The notes: generated from the sequence alone by a model not told the origin. Counted from the first letter of the stretch, positions 34,622 to 44,643 are shown. The stretch is 64,000 bases of DNA from CAYRHJ01 sp964424105 (GCA_964424105.1 CAYRHJ010000007.1:75114-139113); one strand, 5' to 3'. A program made the numbers and translations.

Positions 34622-34784
34622 TGTACAGTTTTTTGGAGATTGATTCGACCGCTTTGTCCCGCGGCGAATCGCCTGCCGGTCGATCTCAACCCCACAAACC
34701 CGCTTGCCGACATACCGATTCGTAGGCGTCCACGCTTTCGAAACGTGCAACCGGTTTGCTTTTCTGAATCAAGAATCGGGATCG

Positions 34785-36128
34785 ATGACTCCCTGGGTTG
34801 TTTCGAGATTATTTTACCCCCTTCACGAACGGTTTTTCAACCGCCGAACGTTTTCCCTATTGAACGAGCTGGAAGATTCACAATGGTGGTCTCGCGATGA
34901 ATTACGAGCTTTTCAGGCAAGGAAACTCGCTTCGCTAATCCAGCATGTCAATGCGCACTGTCCGTTTTACGCGGCGAGAATGACACGGGCAAATTTCAAG
35001 ACCACGATCGGCGATCCGCTTGACGAACTGGCTCGTTGGCCGTTGCTCGACAAGTCCACGATTCGCAAACATTTTCCAGAACTCACCTGGCGGGTTCGCG
35101 GCGATCGTGCCAGGCGGATGGCGACGGGCGGCTCGACGGGAGAACCGCTGGTGATTTGGGTCGATCGTTGGCGTCGTTCGTTCGACAAGGCCGCTCGCAT
35201 GCGGACGCATCGATGGTTCGGCGTGGAACCGGGTGACAGGGAGGCCTACCTGTGGGGGGCGACCGTGGGTCAACGGCGGCAGGACGTGCTTCGGGCGGGT
35301 CGTGATTGGTTGCTGAACGACCTGCTGCTGAGCGTATTCGATTTGTCCAAGAAGCGCTGTGAAGCCTATTTGAAGTCGATTGAACGTTTCAAGCCTGCAT
35401 GCCTGTTTGGATACCCCAGCAGCATTGAACGCCTTTGTACGTTCGCGTTGGAGGCCGGCAGGAAGACTTGGCCATCGACCCTACAGGCCGTTTTTGTCAC
35501 CGGTGAAATCCTGGACCCAGCCACTCGAAAGACGATCGGTGATTTCTTCCACGTACCGGTCGCGGATGGATACGGAGGGCGAGATTTCGGGTTCTGCGCG
35601 CATGAATGCCCGATGGGCAGCCTACACATCACCGATGAGCACGTCGTGGTTGAAATCGTCGACGAGCAGGGCGACGTTGTGCCTGCTGGCCAACATGGTG
35701 AAATCATCGTCACGAATCTGGACAACCTGGCGACACCGTTGATTCGATATCGAACGGGCGACATGGGTTCAATCAGTCCGAACCCTTGTCGATGCGGGCG
35801 TGGATTGGGCGTGTTGGAGATGATTCATGGTCGCCGGTCCGATCATCTGGTGGCGCTGGATGGTAGCTTGCAACACGCGTTGTCGGTCATTTACGTGATG
35901 CGAGATCTTTCAGCCATCAAGCAGTTTCGGATTCATCAGCAGGCGGACCGCTCGGTCGACGTGCACATCGTCCCCCACGGTCGATTTCTGGATCAGGCCG
36001 GGGATCAGGCGTTGAACGGTCTTCGCAAATGCCTGGGGAGCGGCTTGGATGCACGCCTGCACGTCGTGCCCCAAATAGACAGCCATCCATCCGGAAAATG
36101 GCGATACGTCACGTCCGAAGCGGTTTGA
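34785..36128 (+). CDS. CapK/PaaK-like adenylate-forming ligase
   Basis: The 447-residue protein is of the phenylacetate-CoA-ligase-like (CapK) branch of the ANL superfamily. The P-loop ATGGSTGEPL, GYPSSIERL, VADGYGGRDFGFCAHE and IVTNLDNLATPLIRYRTGDMG are all in family order, followed by a CRCGRGL cysteine cluster and a small C-terminal domain. CapK-type proteins commonly occur in capsule or exopolysaccharide clusters, where the acyl substrate is unknown. ATG 34785 gives a normal N-terminus (TPWVVSRLFYPLHERF); the upstream 27 codons look non-coding. Confidence 0.85.
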   Translation: MTPWVVSRLFYPLHERFFNRRTFSLLNELEDSQWWSRDELRAFQARKLASLIQHVNAHCPFYAARMTRANFKTTIGDPLDELARWPLLDKSTIRKHFPELTWRVRGDRARRMATGGSTGEPLVIWVDRWRRSFDKAARMRTHRWFGVEPGDREAYLWGATVGQRRQDVLRAGRDWLLNDLLLSVFDLSKKRCEAYLKSIERFKPACLFGYPSSIERLCTFALEAGRKTWPSTLQAVFVTGEILDPATRKTIGDFFHVPVADGYGGRDFGFCAHECPMGSLHITDEHVVVEIVDEQGDVVPAGQHGEIIVTNLDNLATPLIRYRTGDMGSISPNPCRCGRGLGVLEMIHGRRSDHLVALDGSLQHALSVIYVMRDLSAIKQFRIHQQADRSVDVHIVPHGRFLDQAGDQALNGLRKCLGSGLDARLHVVPQIDSHPSGKWRYVTSEAV

Positions 36129-36595
36129 CGCATATCAGATGACTTGGCGAATCGATGACGGACCCGGCAGGGCGCCCTGCGTATTGATTTGGGGCTGCCG
36201 GGCGACGATGCCGGCCGGCGTTTGAATCGACCGCCTCACGCGTTGTTCCAGGGAATCGGTTCATACAAATATGCAATGGATTCCGGTTTGGACATGGCCT
36301 TTTTCGCCCGGCTGAGGCTGATTTTGACGGCACTACGCCATTTCCAGGGGGTTACATCCGCCGTCGCATGGTAGACCCCTGGCCACCGATTGAAGCGCTT
36401 TCGGGGAAAGCAGGGGATTTGGGGAAGCGGATGGGGGCTTTTCGCCGGTCAGGCTTGGGAATGGTCTTGGCGTAGTTAAATTTGGGGGCTAGACGGATTC
36501 AGGAAGGTTGTTATAGTTTGGAGAGTGGTGCCGCGACGGCGTGGAGCGGCATTGGAATCGTTATATGCTGGCTTGCCCGGCAGAAAGAGAGTGGA
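36129..36595. other. Intergenic region without convincing gene
   Basis: This 467-bp stretch is purine-rich on the plus strand near 36380-36470 (runs of GGGG and AGGGG). I find no long frame with protein-like composition, no tRNA and no member of the repeat families. It could carry the promoter of the small ORF at 36596 or an unrecognised small RNA. Confidence 0.35.
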
Positions 36596-36670
36596 ATGGT
36601 GGATAATTATCTTTTGTGGGTCGTTGTACTCGGTTTGGTTGCGTTCTTTTTCCTGGGTACGGGGAACTAG
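36596..36670 (+). CDS. Predicted 24-residue hydrophobic membrane peptide
   Basis: A short frame encodes MVDNYLLWVVVLGL followed by VAFFFLGTGN: a two-residue acidic start, then a single hydrophobic segment. AGAGAG lies 5 nt before the ATG, and a clear terminator follows within 50 bp, so a discrete transcript is likely. The hydrophobic run could be chance in a T/G-rich stretch; only conservation would settle it. Confidence 0.4.
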   Translation: MVDNYLLWVVVLGLVAFFFLGTGN

Positions 36671-36716
36671 TGCTGGCGGCGGCATCAAGCCGTCGTTGTG
36701 CTAGGATTGAGAGATG

Positions 36717-36748
36717 GCGGCGGGTTGCGATTTGAACCGCCGCTTTTT
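36717..36748 (+). terminator. Rho-independent terminator
   Basis: A 9-bp GC-rich stem (GCGGC-G-GGTT with AACCGCCGC, one bulged G) is followed by TTTTT. It ends whatever is transcribed across the small ORF at 36596. Confidence 0.65.
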
Positions 36749-36908
36749 CTTGCGCTGAGGGCGCTATTGGCGCGCACGGTGATATTTTCGCGGTGGGTGC
36801 TGATTGCGAGGACTGTGCATTTTCTGGGAACGACGTCGAAACGCGCGATGTGACCATCATCAGCGGTGAAAATCTGCCGGCGAAGTTTTCGAGTCGTGCG
36901 GGTGAACC

Positions 36909-36943
36909 TACGAGCTGGATTCCGGCTTTCGCCGGAATGACGC
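36909..36943 (+). repeat. REP-like palindrome
   Basis: One unit, CTGGATTCCGGC-TTTCGCC-GGAATGACG, in the 383-bp gap between the terminator and the lptD start; nothing else but the lptD promoter is visible there. Confidence 0.75.
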
Positions 36944-36983
36944 AATGTTCCAGCCGGAACGGCGGTCAACGCCCGCGATCAAA

Positions 36984-37011
36984 TTGACAGGGTGTTGACC
37001 CGCGCTATACT
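36984..37011 (+). promoter_or_regulatory. Strong sigma-70-type promoter of lptD
   Basis: A perfect TTGACA (36984-36989) is separated by 16 bp from TATACT (37006-37011). A transcript would begin near 37018, which rules out the in-frame GTG at 36992 as the lptD start. Confidence 0.75.
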
Positions 37012-37054
37012 GCGAACCGACACGGGCAATCGGCATTATTGGCGCGGTAAGACA

Positions 37055-39943
37055 TTGCGGTCCAGATATTTGCGGGCAGTTAGCGTATGGCATGCGGCAA
37101 CCGCATCCCGGTTGCGAGGCTACGGCTACGGCTACGGCTGCGTGTTGGCGTTGCTGGCCGTTTCGGCGGGGGCGCAATCACCCGTCCCGCTGGCCGACCG
37201 GGTGACCGAACCCCTGTTGCCCACGGGCGTTGTTCCACACGACGTCGCGATCGACGGGCAGTTGGCCTACCTGTGGCCAACCGGGGCGAATCAACAAACC
37301 ATACACGTGGTGGGTGATTTCTCGCTGACGGTGGGGGATCGCAAACTGACCGCACAGCAGGGAATTGTGTGGATGGAGCCACGCGAGCTGGACGGTCGAC
37401 GGTACCACCGTTTCGACGTGTTCTTGTATCGTGCGGCGTCGGCGGTGGAGCCGGCGGGGACGATCACGAGGGGCCCGGTGCTGTTTGTGACGGTCAGCAG
37501 CTTCGGTGACGTGGTGGTGTCCGCGAATCGGCGAACGTTGGCATCGTCGGAAAACACGGCGGTCTATCAAGATGCCCTGCGGGTGCGCGATCAATTGCGG
37601 GCTGCGGTTCCGGGCGGAGGTGACGAGTTGACGACGCCTGCGGGCCCGCTCGCGGGGGTTCCGGCGGAGGCTGACTTGACGCAGGAGGTTTCCTTCGCAG
37701 CCGACCAAACGACCTATTCCGAGCTGCCCGATTCGCAGCCCATCGTTGTGGCCATCGGAAACGTGGTGGTCCAGCGAATCGATCCGGCTGGTTTGAACAC
37801 GCTCGAGTTGCACGCGGACGCGGGTGTTTTGTTCCTGAAGGCCGGGGTGGATGGGCAGCAGGTCGAACGGGCGGACGACCTTGCGGGGTCATCGCCACCT
37901 GTCGAAGCCGTCTATTTGGAAGGAGATATTCGCGTCTCGCTGGGCGAGCGAAACATGCGGGCATCGCGATTGCTGTACGACCTTCGCAACGATCGAGCCA
38001 CGATTCTGGATGCCGTGGTTTTCGGGATGGTGCCGGATCGCAATCTTCCGTTATACGTGCGGGCGGCGGAAGTGCGGATGCTATCGCAGCGCGAGTTTTC
38101 CGCCCATGACGCGATGTTGACGACGAGCGAATTCCACACACCGCATTATCACATCGGGGCGGAGCGCATCGACGTCGTGGATCGGACCACACGGTCGCTG
38201 TCGGGAGAACAACTGGGTTTGGCCCGTGCGACGTATCGCGTGGAAGACGCTACGTTCAATCTGTATAACGTGCCCATTTTGTATTGGCCCGGTTCGGCGG
38301 GAAAGGTGTCGCTGGGCGATTCGGCGCTGCGCGGGATAAGCGTCGGCGGGGGCGATGACTTCGGTTTGTCGGTGGAGACGCAATGGGACTTTTTCAACCT
38401 ACTGAGCCTGCCGGCTCCTGAAGGGTTCGACGCGGAGTTGCGGTTGGACTATTTCTCGAAACGGGGTCCGGCGGTCGGTTTGGACCTGAATTACGAAGGC
38501 GACGATTATTTCGGTTTATATCGCGGATATTTGATCGACGATCGCGGCGACGACAACCTGGGCCGATTCCGCAAGAACGAACGCGATAGCGGCACGCGGG
38601 GTCGATCCACGCTGCGTCATCGGCAATACCTGCCGGATGATTGGGAGCTGAGCGTCGAAGCCTCCTACATCAGTGATCCGGGATTCCTGGAGGAGTATTT
38701 CGAGAGCGAGTTCGACGAGGGCAAGGAGCAGGAGACACTCGTCTATCTCAAAAAGCAGCGCGACAATTGGGCGTTTACGGCCTTGGGTCAGGTCCGCTGG
38801 AATGACTTCTATACCCAAACCGAGCGATGGCCGGACTTCGGGTTTCACTTGATTGGTCAGCCGGTGGGCGACTGGGGAACGTGGTTCAGCGAGAATCGGG
38901 CGGGGGTGGTTCGCTATCGGGCGGCGGATCAAGATTTGTTTCAGTGGCTTCGCTACGGTTCGGACGGTCCGTCGTCCGGTTCGACGTTCCGTGGGGATAC
39001 GCGCCAGGAGATCGACGTACCCCTGGATTTAGGCCCGTTGCGCGTGGTCCCGTTCTTGGCGGTGCGAGGAACGGCCTGGGACGACTCGCCGGACGAAGGC
39101 GGGCTGGGCCGGGCGTTTGCGACGTTCGGCGTCCGGGCGAGCGCTTATCTTTCACGTGTGTATCCCGGAATTCAGAGTCGACTATGGGACGTGAACGGCG
39201 TTCGTCACATCATCAAACCGGAGCTGGTGGCTTGGTCGTCGCACTCGAATCACGATTCGGCTGATTTGTATGCTTTTGACGAGAGCGTCGAAGGAATTGA
39301 CGATTTCGACGGCGCGAAAATCGGCGTGCAGCAGCGCTGGCAGACCAAGCGTGGCGCTCCCGGTGCGGAACGGGTGGTTGATTGGATCTCGCTTGACGTT
39401 GAAATGGGTGCGTTCAATGACGTGCCGGGCGATGATTTGACCAACGGGTTTGTGTCGTATTCCAGGCCTGAAAACAGCGTCGCACGAAATTTCGTCAACA
39501 CGGAATTCATCTGGCGGGTGAACGACGCGACGGTGTTGGCGAGTGAAATGAATTACGACCTCAACGACGGCGAAGTCGATATTTTCAACGTCTCGCTGGC
39601 GGTGGAGCGGACTCCGCGTTTCAGTTATATGGTGGGGTATCGATTCATCGAGGAGACGGAATCCAATCTGTTGGGGTTGGGCATGAATTATCGAATTGAC
39701 GAGAAACATGCCATCGCCCTTCGCGAGCAGTTTGACTTGGCGCGTGGCGAGACACTTGATTTCAGCATCGGGTACGTTCGCAAGTTCCCGCGTTGGTACA
39801 CGGCCATCATCTTCGATCTGGATGAAGCGGAAGGCAACGTCGGCGTTTCGTTGGCGATTTGGCCGGAAGGGTTGCCGCGGGCGACGGTGGGATCCCGCCG
39901 TTTCACGGGATTGGCGACGTCGACGGCCATGACGAATCGATAG
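37055..39943 (+). CDS. lptD: LptD/OstA-like outer-membrane LPS assembly protein
   Basis: The protein is about 960 residues long. It has a signal peptide (CVLALLAVSAGAQSPV), an OstA-like periplasmic domain (about 60-330; repeated beta strands such as VYLEGDIRVSLGERNMRASRLLYDL, here split by family convention) and a large C-terminal beta-barrel. The barrel has alternating aromatic strands, for example GLDLNYEGDDYFGLYRGYL and FSIGYVRKFPRWYTAIIFDL-type sequence. In LPS-making bacteria LptD inserts LPS in the outer leaflet. The start is uncertain: TTG 37055 lies downstream of the mapped promoter, and TTG 37115 would give the tightest signal peptide. The signal contains a CTACGG triplet repeat (GYGYGYG). 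Confidence 0.78.
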   Translation: MRSRYLRAVSVWHAATASRLRGYGYGYGCVLALLAVSAGAQSPVPLADRVTEPLLPTGVVPHDVAIDGQLAYLWPTGANQQTIHVVGDFSLTVGDRKLTAQQGIVWMEPRELDGRRYHRFDVFLYRAASAVEPAGTITRGPVLFVTVSSFGDVVVSANRRTLASSENTAVYQDALRVRDQLRAAVPGGGDELTTPAGPLAGVPAEADLTQEVSFAADQTTYSELPDSQPIVVAIGNVVVQRIDPAGLNTLELHADAGVLFLKAGVDGQQVERADDLAGSSPPVEAVYLEGDIRVSLGERNMRASRLLYDLRNDRATILDAVVFGMVPDRNLPLYVRAAEVRMLSQREFSAHDAMLTTSEFHTPHYHIGAERIDVVDRTTRSLSGEQLGLARATYRVEDATFNLYNVPILYWPGSAGKVSLGDSALRGISVGGGDDFGLSVETQWDFFNLLSLPAPEGFDAELRLDYFSKRGPAVGLDLNYEGDDYFGLYRGYLIDDRGDDNLGRFRKNERDSGTRGRSTLRHRQYLPDDWELSVEASYISDPGFLEEYFESEFDEGKEQETLVYLKKQRDNWAFTALGQVRWNDFYTQTERWPDFGFHLIGQPVGDWGTWFSENRAGVVRYRAADQDLFQWLRYGSDGPSSGSTFRGDTRQEIDVPLDLGPLRVVPFLAVRGTAWDDSPDEGGLGRAFATFGVRASAYLSRVYPGIQSRLWDVNGVRHIIKPELVAWSSHSNHDSADLYAFDESVEGIDDFDGAKIGVQQRWQTKRGAPGAERVVDWISLDVEMGAFNDVPGDDLTNGFVSYSRPENSVARNFVNTEFIWRVNDATVLASEMNYDLNDGEVDIFNVSLAVERTPRFSYMVGYRFIEETESNLLGLGMNYRIDEKHAIALREQFDLARGETLDFSIGYVRKFPRWYTAIIFDLDEAEGNVGVSLAIWPEGLPRATVGSRRFTGLATSTAMTNR

Positions 39944-39987
39944 ATTTTCGACGGTTCGATCCGCTGTGAAGGACACGGCCACTTTTC

Positions 39988-42222
39988 ATGCATGTTGACT
40001 GGATCGTCAGACACCACAAGGTCGCCGTTGCATCGATGGCTGCGGCGACGGTTGTTTCCATCCTGTCGTTGGGTCTTCGAGGTCTACGCCGCGATTATTC
40101 GCTGGAAGCTTTTGTGGCCACGCAGAGTGACGCGTATGCGTTGTTCCGGCGGGTGATGGATGAATTCGTCAGCACGGAGCTGGCGGTGATCGCCATCGAG
40201 AGCGGCGATGCCCAATCCCAAGAAACGCTGGCCTTGGCGGAACATATGGTTCGGTCGATCCGACCGATGCGAGCCGTTCAGCGAGCGACGTCGCTGGCAG
40301 ACGTGCTGGCGAGCCTGCCGGAAGTCGTTCGCGGATACGTGGCGTCGAGCGTTCGCGAGCATCCGCTTTTCGCGGGCAATCTAATCAGTTACGACGGTCG
40401 GACCGCAGCCATCGTGTTGCAGATGGCGGGTGAAGGCGCAACAGGTGCGGAACGGGTCGAGACCGTCGGGCGTTTGCGGGAAATCGTGGCCGACGCCCGG
40501 CTGATGCACCCTGAATGGCGAATCGTTCTGGCCGGTCCGTATGTCACGCTGATTGACATGTACGACTACGTGGATCGGGATTTGTTGACGTTCAGCGTTT
40601 CGGCGGCCGTTTTGTCGCTGGTGATGTTGGGGGTGGTTTTTCGGCGATGGGCGGCGGTGCTATTTGCTACGGCGGTGGCGGGGTCGGCCACGATCTGCAC
40701 GTTGGGGCTGGCGTCGTTGCTGAATCTGCCGGCCACGTTGATTACACAGATGATCGTGATTCTGGTTGTCGTGCTTTCGGTGGCCAACGGGGTTCATCTC
40801 ATCGCGGCGGATGACGAAATTTTCGGACAGACGCCGTTTTTGGATTGGCGTGAACGGGCGCGACGGGTGCTGGGTCGCATGTTGGCGCCGTGCTCGGCGG
40901 TCATGATCACGACGGCGGTCGGTTTCGGATCTGTCGCGATTTCGTCGATTACGCCGGTTCGCATGTTCGGATTTTTAATGGTCGTGGGGTTGGTGTTGTC
41001 GCTGGTGTTTTCGATGTTCGCGACGGTGGTTCTGATTCGGATTCGCCCGGCCACGAGTTCGTCGCGAAAAGACGATCGCGTTTCAAATGCGTTGCGTGAA
41101 CTGGGCAGATGGGTCGTGGGGCGGCGGACGCGCATCATGGTGGGGTTCGCGGTGGGGGTGGCGTTGTTTGACGCGGGCTTGCCTCGCCTCGAATTCGAAA
41201 GCGACTTCGTGAAGAATTTCCGCCCGAACAGTGACGTTCGAAAAAGCTACGAATTCATAGAAACCCACCTGACGCCCACCGGCTCGATCGAGGTGGTCGT
41301 TCGTCGGCGCGGCGGCGGGTCCATCTTGTCCGCGGACAGCGTGGCCGGCCTGCATCGTTTGGGTCATGCGGTCGTTTCCCGGATGGGCGCGGTGGGAAAG
41401 GCCCTGTCATTGGCGGACGCCTTGACGCTAAGCCCCGGCGGCCTGCCCACGACGGCCATAGGATTGGCTGGGCGATTGGCGTTGTCGCGGCGATTGCTGG
41501 GGGACGACGCGATTCGCAATTTCCTCAACGCCGATGAAACGGCACTGCGACTGAATCTGCGGGCCCGGGAAGGCATTTCCGTCCACCAAAAACTGGCGAT
41601 GGCTGCCCGCATCGAACAGTTGGCTGCGGAGGAGATGGGGCCCGAATTCGAGGTCGAGGTGACGGGCTTGTACGTATTTTACGCGGGCCTCGTCGCGGAT
41701 TTGTGGCGGGACCAATTTCGGTCACTAAGCCTGACCGTGCCGTTGGTGTTGGCTGTGTTGATCGTGGTATTGCGATCGGTGGGTGCGGGTGTGGTGGCCA
41801 TGGTGCCGACGGTGCTGCCGGTGGTTTTTTGTCTGGGGGCGATGGGGTGGCTGGGCATCCCCATCAACATGACGACGGCGATGATGCTGTCGGTGACGGT
41901 GGGCATCGCCGTGGATGACGCGGTTCACTACCTATGGCGATTGCGGGCCACGTTGAAAGACAAGGGCGATTATGGTCTGGCGATTGGGCAGGTCCACGGC
42001 AGCGTGGGCAGGGCCTGCGTTTTCACGACGGTGGTGATCGCGGGCGGATTTTGGATTCTGATGATTTCCGAATTCTTGCCGACGGCCTATTTCGGTGGGT
42101 TGCTGGGCTTTACGATGTGTTGCGCGTTGGCGGGGGATTTGTTGCTGCTTCCCGCGATGGTTCTGGCGTTTCAACCGTTTGGAAAGGCACGTTTATCTGG
42201 ATTCCGGCCTGCGCCGGAATGA
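39988..42222 (+). CDS. MMPL/RND-superfamily exporter
   Basis: The 744-residue integral membrane protein has two RND halves. Each has one N-terminal transmembrane helix, a periplasmic domain and a five-helix bundle, about 12 helices in all. Helix motifs LVVVLSVANGVHLIAADDE and SVTVGIAVDDAVHYLWRLR are characteristic of MMPL/HpnN-like lipid transporters. It follows lptD by 44 bp, so export of an envelope lipid is plausible. The last residues (SGFRPAPE) and the stop codon are supplied by a REP-like palindrome at 42199-42225, so the native C-terminus was probably altered. Confidence 0.88.
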   Translation: MHVDWIVRHHKVAVASMAAATVVSILSLGLRGLRRDYSLEAFVATQSDAYALFRRVMDEFVSTELAVIAIESGDAQSQETLALAEHMVRSIRPMRAVQRATSLADVLASLPEVVRGYVASSVREHPLFAGNLISYDGRTAAIVLQMAGEGATGAERVETVGRLREIVADARLMHPEWRIVLAGPYVTLIDMYDYVDRDLLTFSVSAAVLSLVMLGVVFRRWAAVLFATAVAGSATICTLGLASLLNLPATLITQMIVILVVVLSVANGVHLIAADDEIFGQTPFLDWRERARRVLGRMLAPCSAVMITTAVGFGSVAISSITPVRMFGFLMVVGLVLSLVFSMFATVVLIRIRPATSSSRKDDRVSNALRELGRWVVGRRTRIMVGFAVGVALFDAGLPRLEFESDFVKNFRPNSDVRKSYEFIETHLTPTGSIEVVVRRRGGGSILSADSVAGLHRLGHAVVSRMGAVGKALSLADALTLSPGGLPTTAIGLAGRLALSRRLLGDDAIRNFLNADETALRLNLRAREGISVHQKLAMAARIEQLAAEEMGPEFEVEVTGLYVFYAGLVADLWRDQFRSLSLTVPLVLAVLIVVLRSVGAGVVAMVPTVLPVVFCLGAMGWLGIPINMTTAMMLSVTVGIAVDDAVHYLWRLRATLKDKGDYGLAIGQVHGSVGRACVFTTVVIAGGFWILMISEFLPTAYFGGLLGFTMCCALAGDLLLLPAMVLAFQPFGKARLSGFRPAPE

Positions 42223-42242
42223 CAGCGAAAACACCGGAATGA
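42199..42242 (+). repeat. REP-like palindrome covering the exporter stop codon
   Basis: CTGGATTCCGGC-CTGCGCC-GGAATGACA begins within the coding region and its TGA is the stop codon; a half unit (CACCGGAATGACGG) follows. Confidence 0.8.
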
Positions 42243-42258
42243 CGGTCTCGGTGAATGA

Positions 42259-43347
42259 TCACGGTCCGGGGCGATCGGTTTCCCATCGGGTGGGCCGGGG
42301 AGCGAACGCCTGCATCTGCGGGACCTGCAAGTCCACGACCCGCCGAACGGTTTCCGCGGATCCGCGCTGGGCGATCAGCGTGATTCGATACGTGCCCGGT
42401 TCCGCGTAGGTATGCACGGGCTCGGCGATCAGCGATCGGCCACCGTCACCGAAACTCCATTCGTACTGCTCCGGTTCAAAAGATGACTTGATTTTGAATT
42501 GCACGGTCAGGGGGTCGCGGTCTTCCATGGCCAACGTGCGAATGTGCAGCCACGGTTCCTTGCGAAGTACGCGTTCGAAAAGGGCCACGGCTTCGCTGGG
42601 ATGACCGCGATGCCCGCCGGGGACTTCGATGGCCCGCACGTTGACGTAATGATCCTCCAGCCACTCGATGCATTTTCGCGCGTGACCACCGGTCAATAGA
42701 TCGCCCGATCCATAAATGACGGCGACGGGTTGATGCGGGTCAATGTGTTCAATAACGTCAGCGAGGAACAGCGCGTCGAAGTTGCCCTGCTGAAGCGCGA
42801 TCGCACGGAAGACCGTGGGGTTGCGTAATCCGCTGAACAGAACGGCGAAGTTGCCGGCGGACCAACCGGTGATGAAGACCCGGTCTGCGGAGATGTTGTA
42901 CGCCCCCCGCAGATGTCTGACGGTCTCCAGGATTCGAGCTTCATCCTCCCACTGCCGAGCGATTTGCGTTGTCGGCCCGGGCAGGGGGAACGCGGACGTG
43001 CCGTACAAACTTGGTGCCGCGACGATGAATCCGCGTTCTTCCGCGAGCTTCACCCAATCCAACATCTGCCGCAGGGGGTTGTCCCACGGCGTCGTCCCGT
43101 GACACAGAATGATCAGTGGCCATTTGAAGTCCGTGCTGTAATGCGAGGGCACGTATAGCAGGTACTCTTGATTCAGTTCCGGCAATCGTTCCCGGGTAAT
43201 CGGGTTCGGCACGCCGGCGTCGCGATAGTTGGGGCACCCCGCGGAGGCGAGCGGCAGCAACCCGAGCAGCCATCGCGAGGATCGTGACCTATTCAATGAT
43301 GTTCTCCGTTGCAACATCCCATCGTCGTCGTTTCGATCGGTGCCCAT
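42259..43347 (-). CDS. Lipoprotein esterase with C-terminal PKD domain
   Basis: The alpha/beta-hydrolase of the PHB-depolymerase/feruloyl-esterase-like type has nucleophile GWSAGN, oxyanion region ILCHGTTPWD and the probable catalytic His in EVPGGHRGHPSE. A PKD domain follows (EWSFGDGGRSLIAEPVHTYA). The signal is of lipoprotein type (LLPLASAGC). The 43347 start gives a long n-region; ATG 43317 would give a standard lipoprotein signal. The substrate is probably an ester-linked polysaccharide or polyester outside the cytoplasm. Confidence 0.8.
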   Translation of the reverse strand: MGTDRNDDDGMLQRRTSLNRSRSSRWLLGLLPLASAGCPNYRDAGVPNPITRERLPELNQEYLLYVPSHYSTDFKWPLIILCHGTTPWDNPLRQMLDWVKLAEERGFIVAAPSLYGTSAFPLPGPTTQIARQWEDEARILETVRHLRGAYNISADRVFITGWSAGNFAVLFSGLRNPTVFRAIALQQGNFDALFLADVIEHIDPHQPVAVIYGSGDLLTGGHARKCIEWLEDHYVNVRAIEVPGGHRGHPSEAVALFERVLRKEPWLHIRTLAMEDRDPLTVQFKIKSSFEPEQYEWSFGDGGRSLIAEPVHTYAEPGTYRITLIAQRGSAETVRRVVDLQVPQMQAFAPRPTRWETDRPGP

Positions 43348-43547
43348 CGATCCTGGGTCACCGGTTTTTCAAGAATGAATCCGCCGATCCGCCGCGGCCA
43401 ATGACGGTCCAGCCGTCCGTGACCCCGGCCATCGGTTCGCGGACACAGCCACCCGCATCGTAAATCCGCATCGAATTTACGGAACGAGCGCGATCGTAGT
43501 AGCTTGGCCAATCGTGGTCAACGTCGCTCGTCCGACAATTGATACCG

Positions 43548-44606
43548 TCAAACGGTCGCGGAATTGCAGGTCAGAACTTCAGAAAAAACCCGAATGGCGC
43601 GGGGGATCGCCTCCGACGAGATATCAAGATGCGTAACGGCGCGAATGCGTTGCGGACCGATCGCCAAAACCGCTACACCGGATTCGAGCAATCGTCCCGC
43701 GATGGCCTTGGCTGACCCCATGCTGTGTTCTAAATCAATATAGACCATGTTCGTTTCCACCGCGTCGGGATCGACGGATAGGCCGGCGATGCCCAACAGC
43801 CCGCCGGCTAATTGTCGCGCGGTTGCATGGTCCTGGGCCAGTCGATCCACGTGATGGTCCAATGCGTGAATCGCAGCCGCAGCCAGCACGCCGGCCTGTC
43901 GCATGCCCCCGCCGAACATCTTTCGAAATCGATGGATTCGTTTGATCAACGCAGCCGAGCCGGCCACGGCAGAACCCACCGGCGCCCCCAATCCCTTTGA
44001 AAAACACATGGAAACGGTATCGAAGTATCGGGCGTATTCTGCCGCGCGGTGACCCGTGGCGACACAAGCGTTCATCAGCCGAGCGCCGTCGAGGTGCATG
44101 TTCAGCCCGTTGTCGCGGGCGATGTCATGCACCGCCTTGATCTCGTCCAACGACCAGATAGACCCACCGCCGCGATTATGGGTGTTTTCGATGACCACCA
44201 ATCGGGATTGGGCGTAGTGCGACTCCGGCGGGCGAATCGCCGCAAAGACTTGATCGGCCGTGAAAATTCCGCGCTGGCCGGGTAGCAGGCTGTACGAACA
44301 GCCGGACAACCCTGCCGGCGCGCCTCCTTCGTAGTGATAAATGTGGCTGTCGCGATGACAGATGATCTCGTCGCCGGGTTCGGTTTGTGCGCGAATGGCG
44401 GTTTGGTTGGCCATGGAACCGGAGGGCACGAACAGGGCGGCTTCCTTGCCCATCAGTTCCGCCACGCGATCTTGCAATCGAATAACGGTGGGATCGTCGC
44501 CCAATACGTCGTCGCCGACCTCGGCGGTGGCCATGGCTTGACGCATCGCCGGCGTCGGTCGGGTCACGGTGTCGCTGCGCAAGTCGATCAGGTTCGTTTC
44601 ATTCAT
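43548..44606 (-). CDS. ltaE: Low-specificity L-threonine aldolase
   Basis: This PLP enzyme cleaves threonine/allo-threonine to glycine and acetaldehyde. DLRSDTVTRPTPAMRQAMATA, GDDVLGDDPTV, NTHNRGGGSIWS, HLDGARLMNACVATG and SMCFSKGLGAPVGSA (PLP Lys) define the family. Length 352 is normal. A promoter with TACAAT lies 8 nt before the ATG, consistent with a leaderless message. Confidence 0.95.
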   Translation of the reverse strand: MNETNLIDLRSDTVTRPTPAMRQAMATAEVGDDVLGDDPTVIRLQDRVAELMGKEAALFVPSGSMANQTAIRAQTEPGDEIICHRDSHIYHYEGGAPAGLSGCSYSLLPGQRGIFTADQVFAAIRPPESHYAQSRLVVIENTHNRGGGSIWSLDEIKAVHDIARDNGLNMHLDGARLMNACVATGHRAAEYARYFDTVSMCFSKGLGAPVGSAVAGSAALIKRIHRFRKMFGGGMRQAGVLAAAAIHALDHHVDRLAQDHATARQLAGGLLGIAGLSVDPDAVETNMVYIDLEHSMGSAKAIAGRLLESGVAVLAIGPQRIRAVTHLDISSEAIPRAIRVFSEVLTCNSATV

Positions 44607-44614
44607 GGCGACCT

Positions 44615-44643
44615 ATTGTACAAGATGTGATGCGAGTCGTCAC
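44615..44643 (-). promoter_or_regulatory. Promoter of ltaE, probably leaderless
   Basis: On the minus strand GTGACG (44643-44638) and TACAAT (44620-44615) are spaced by 17 bp, and the ATG begins 8 nt after the -10 box. Confidence 0.5.
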
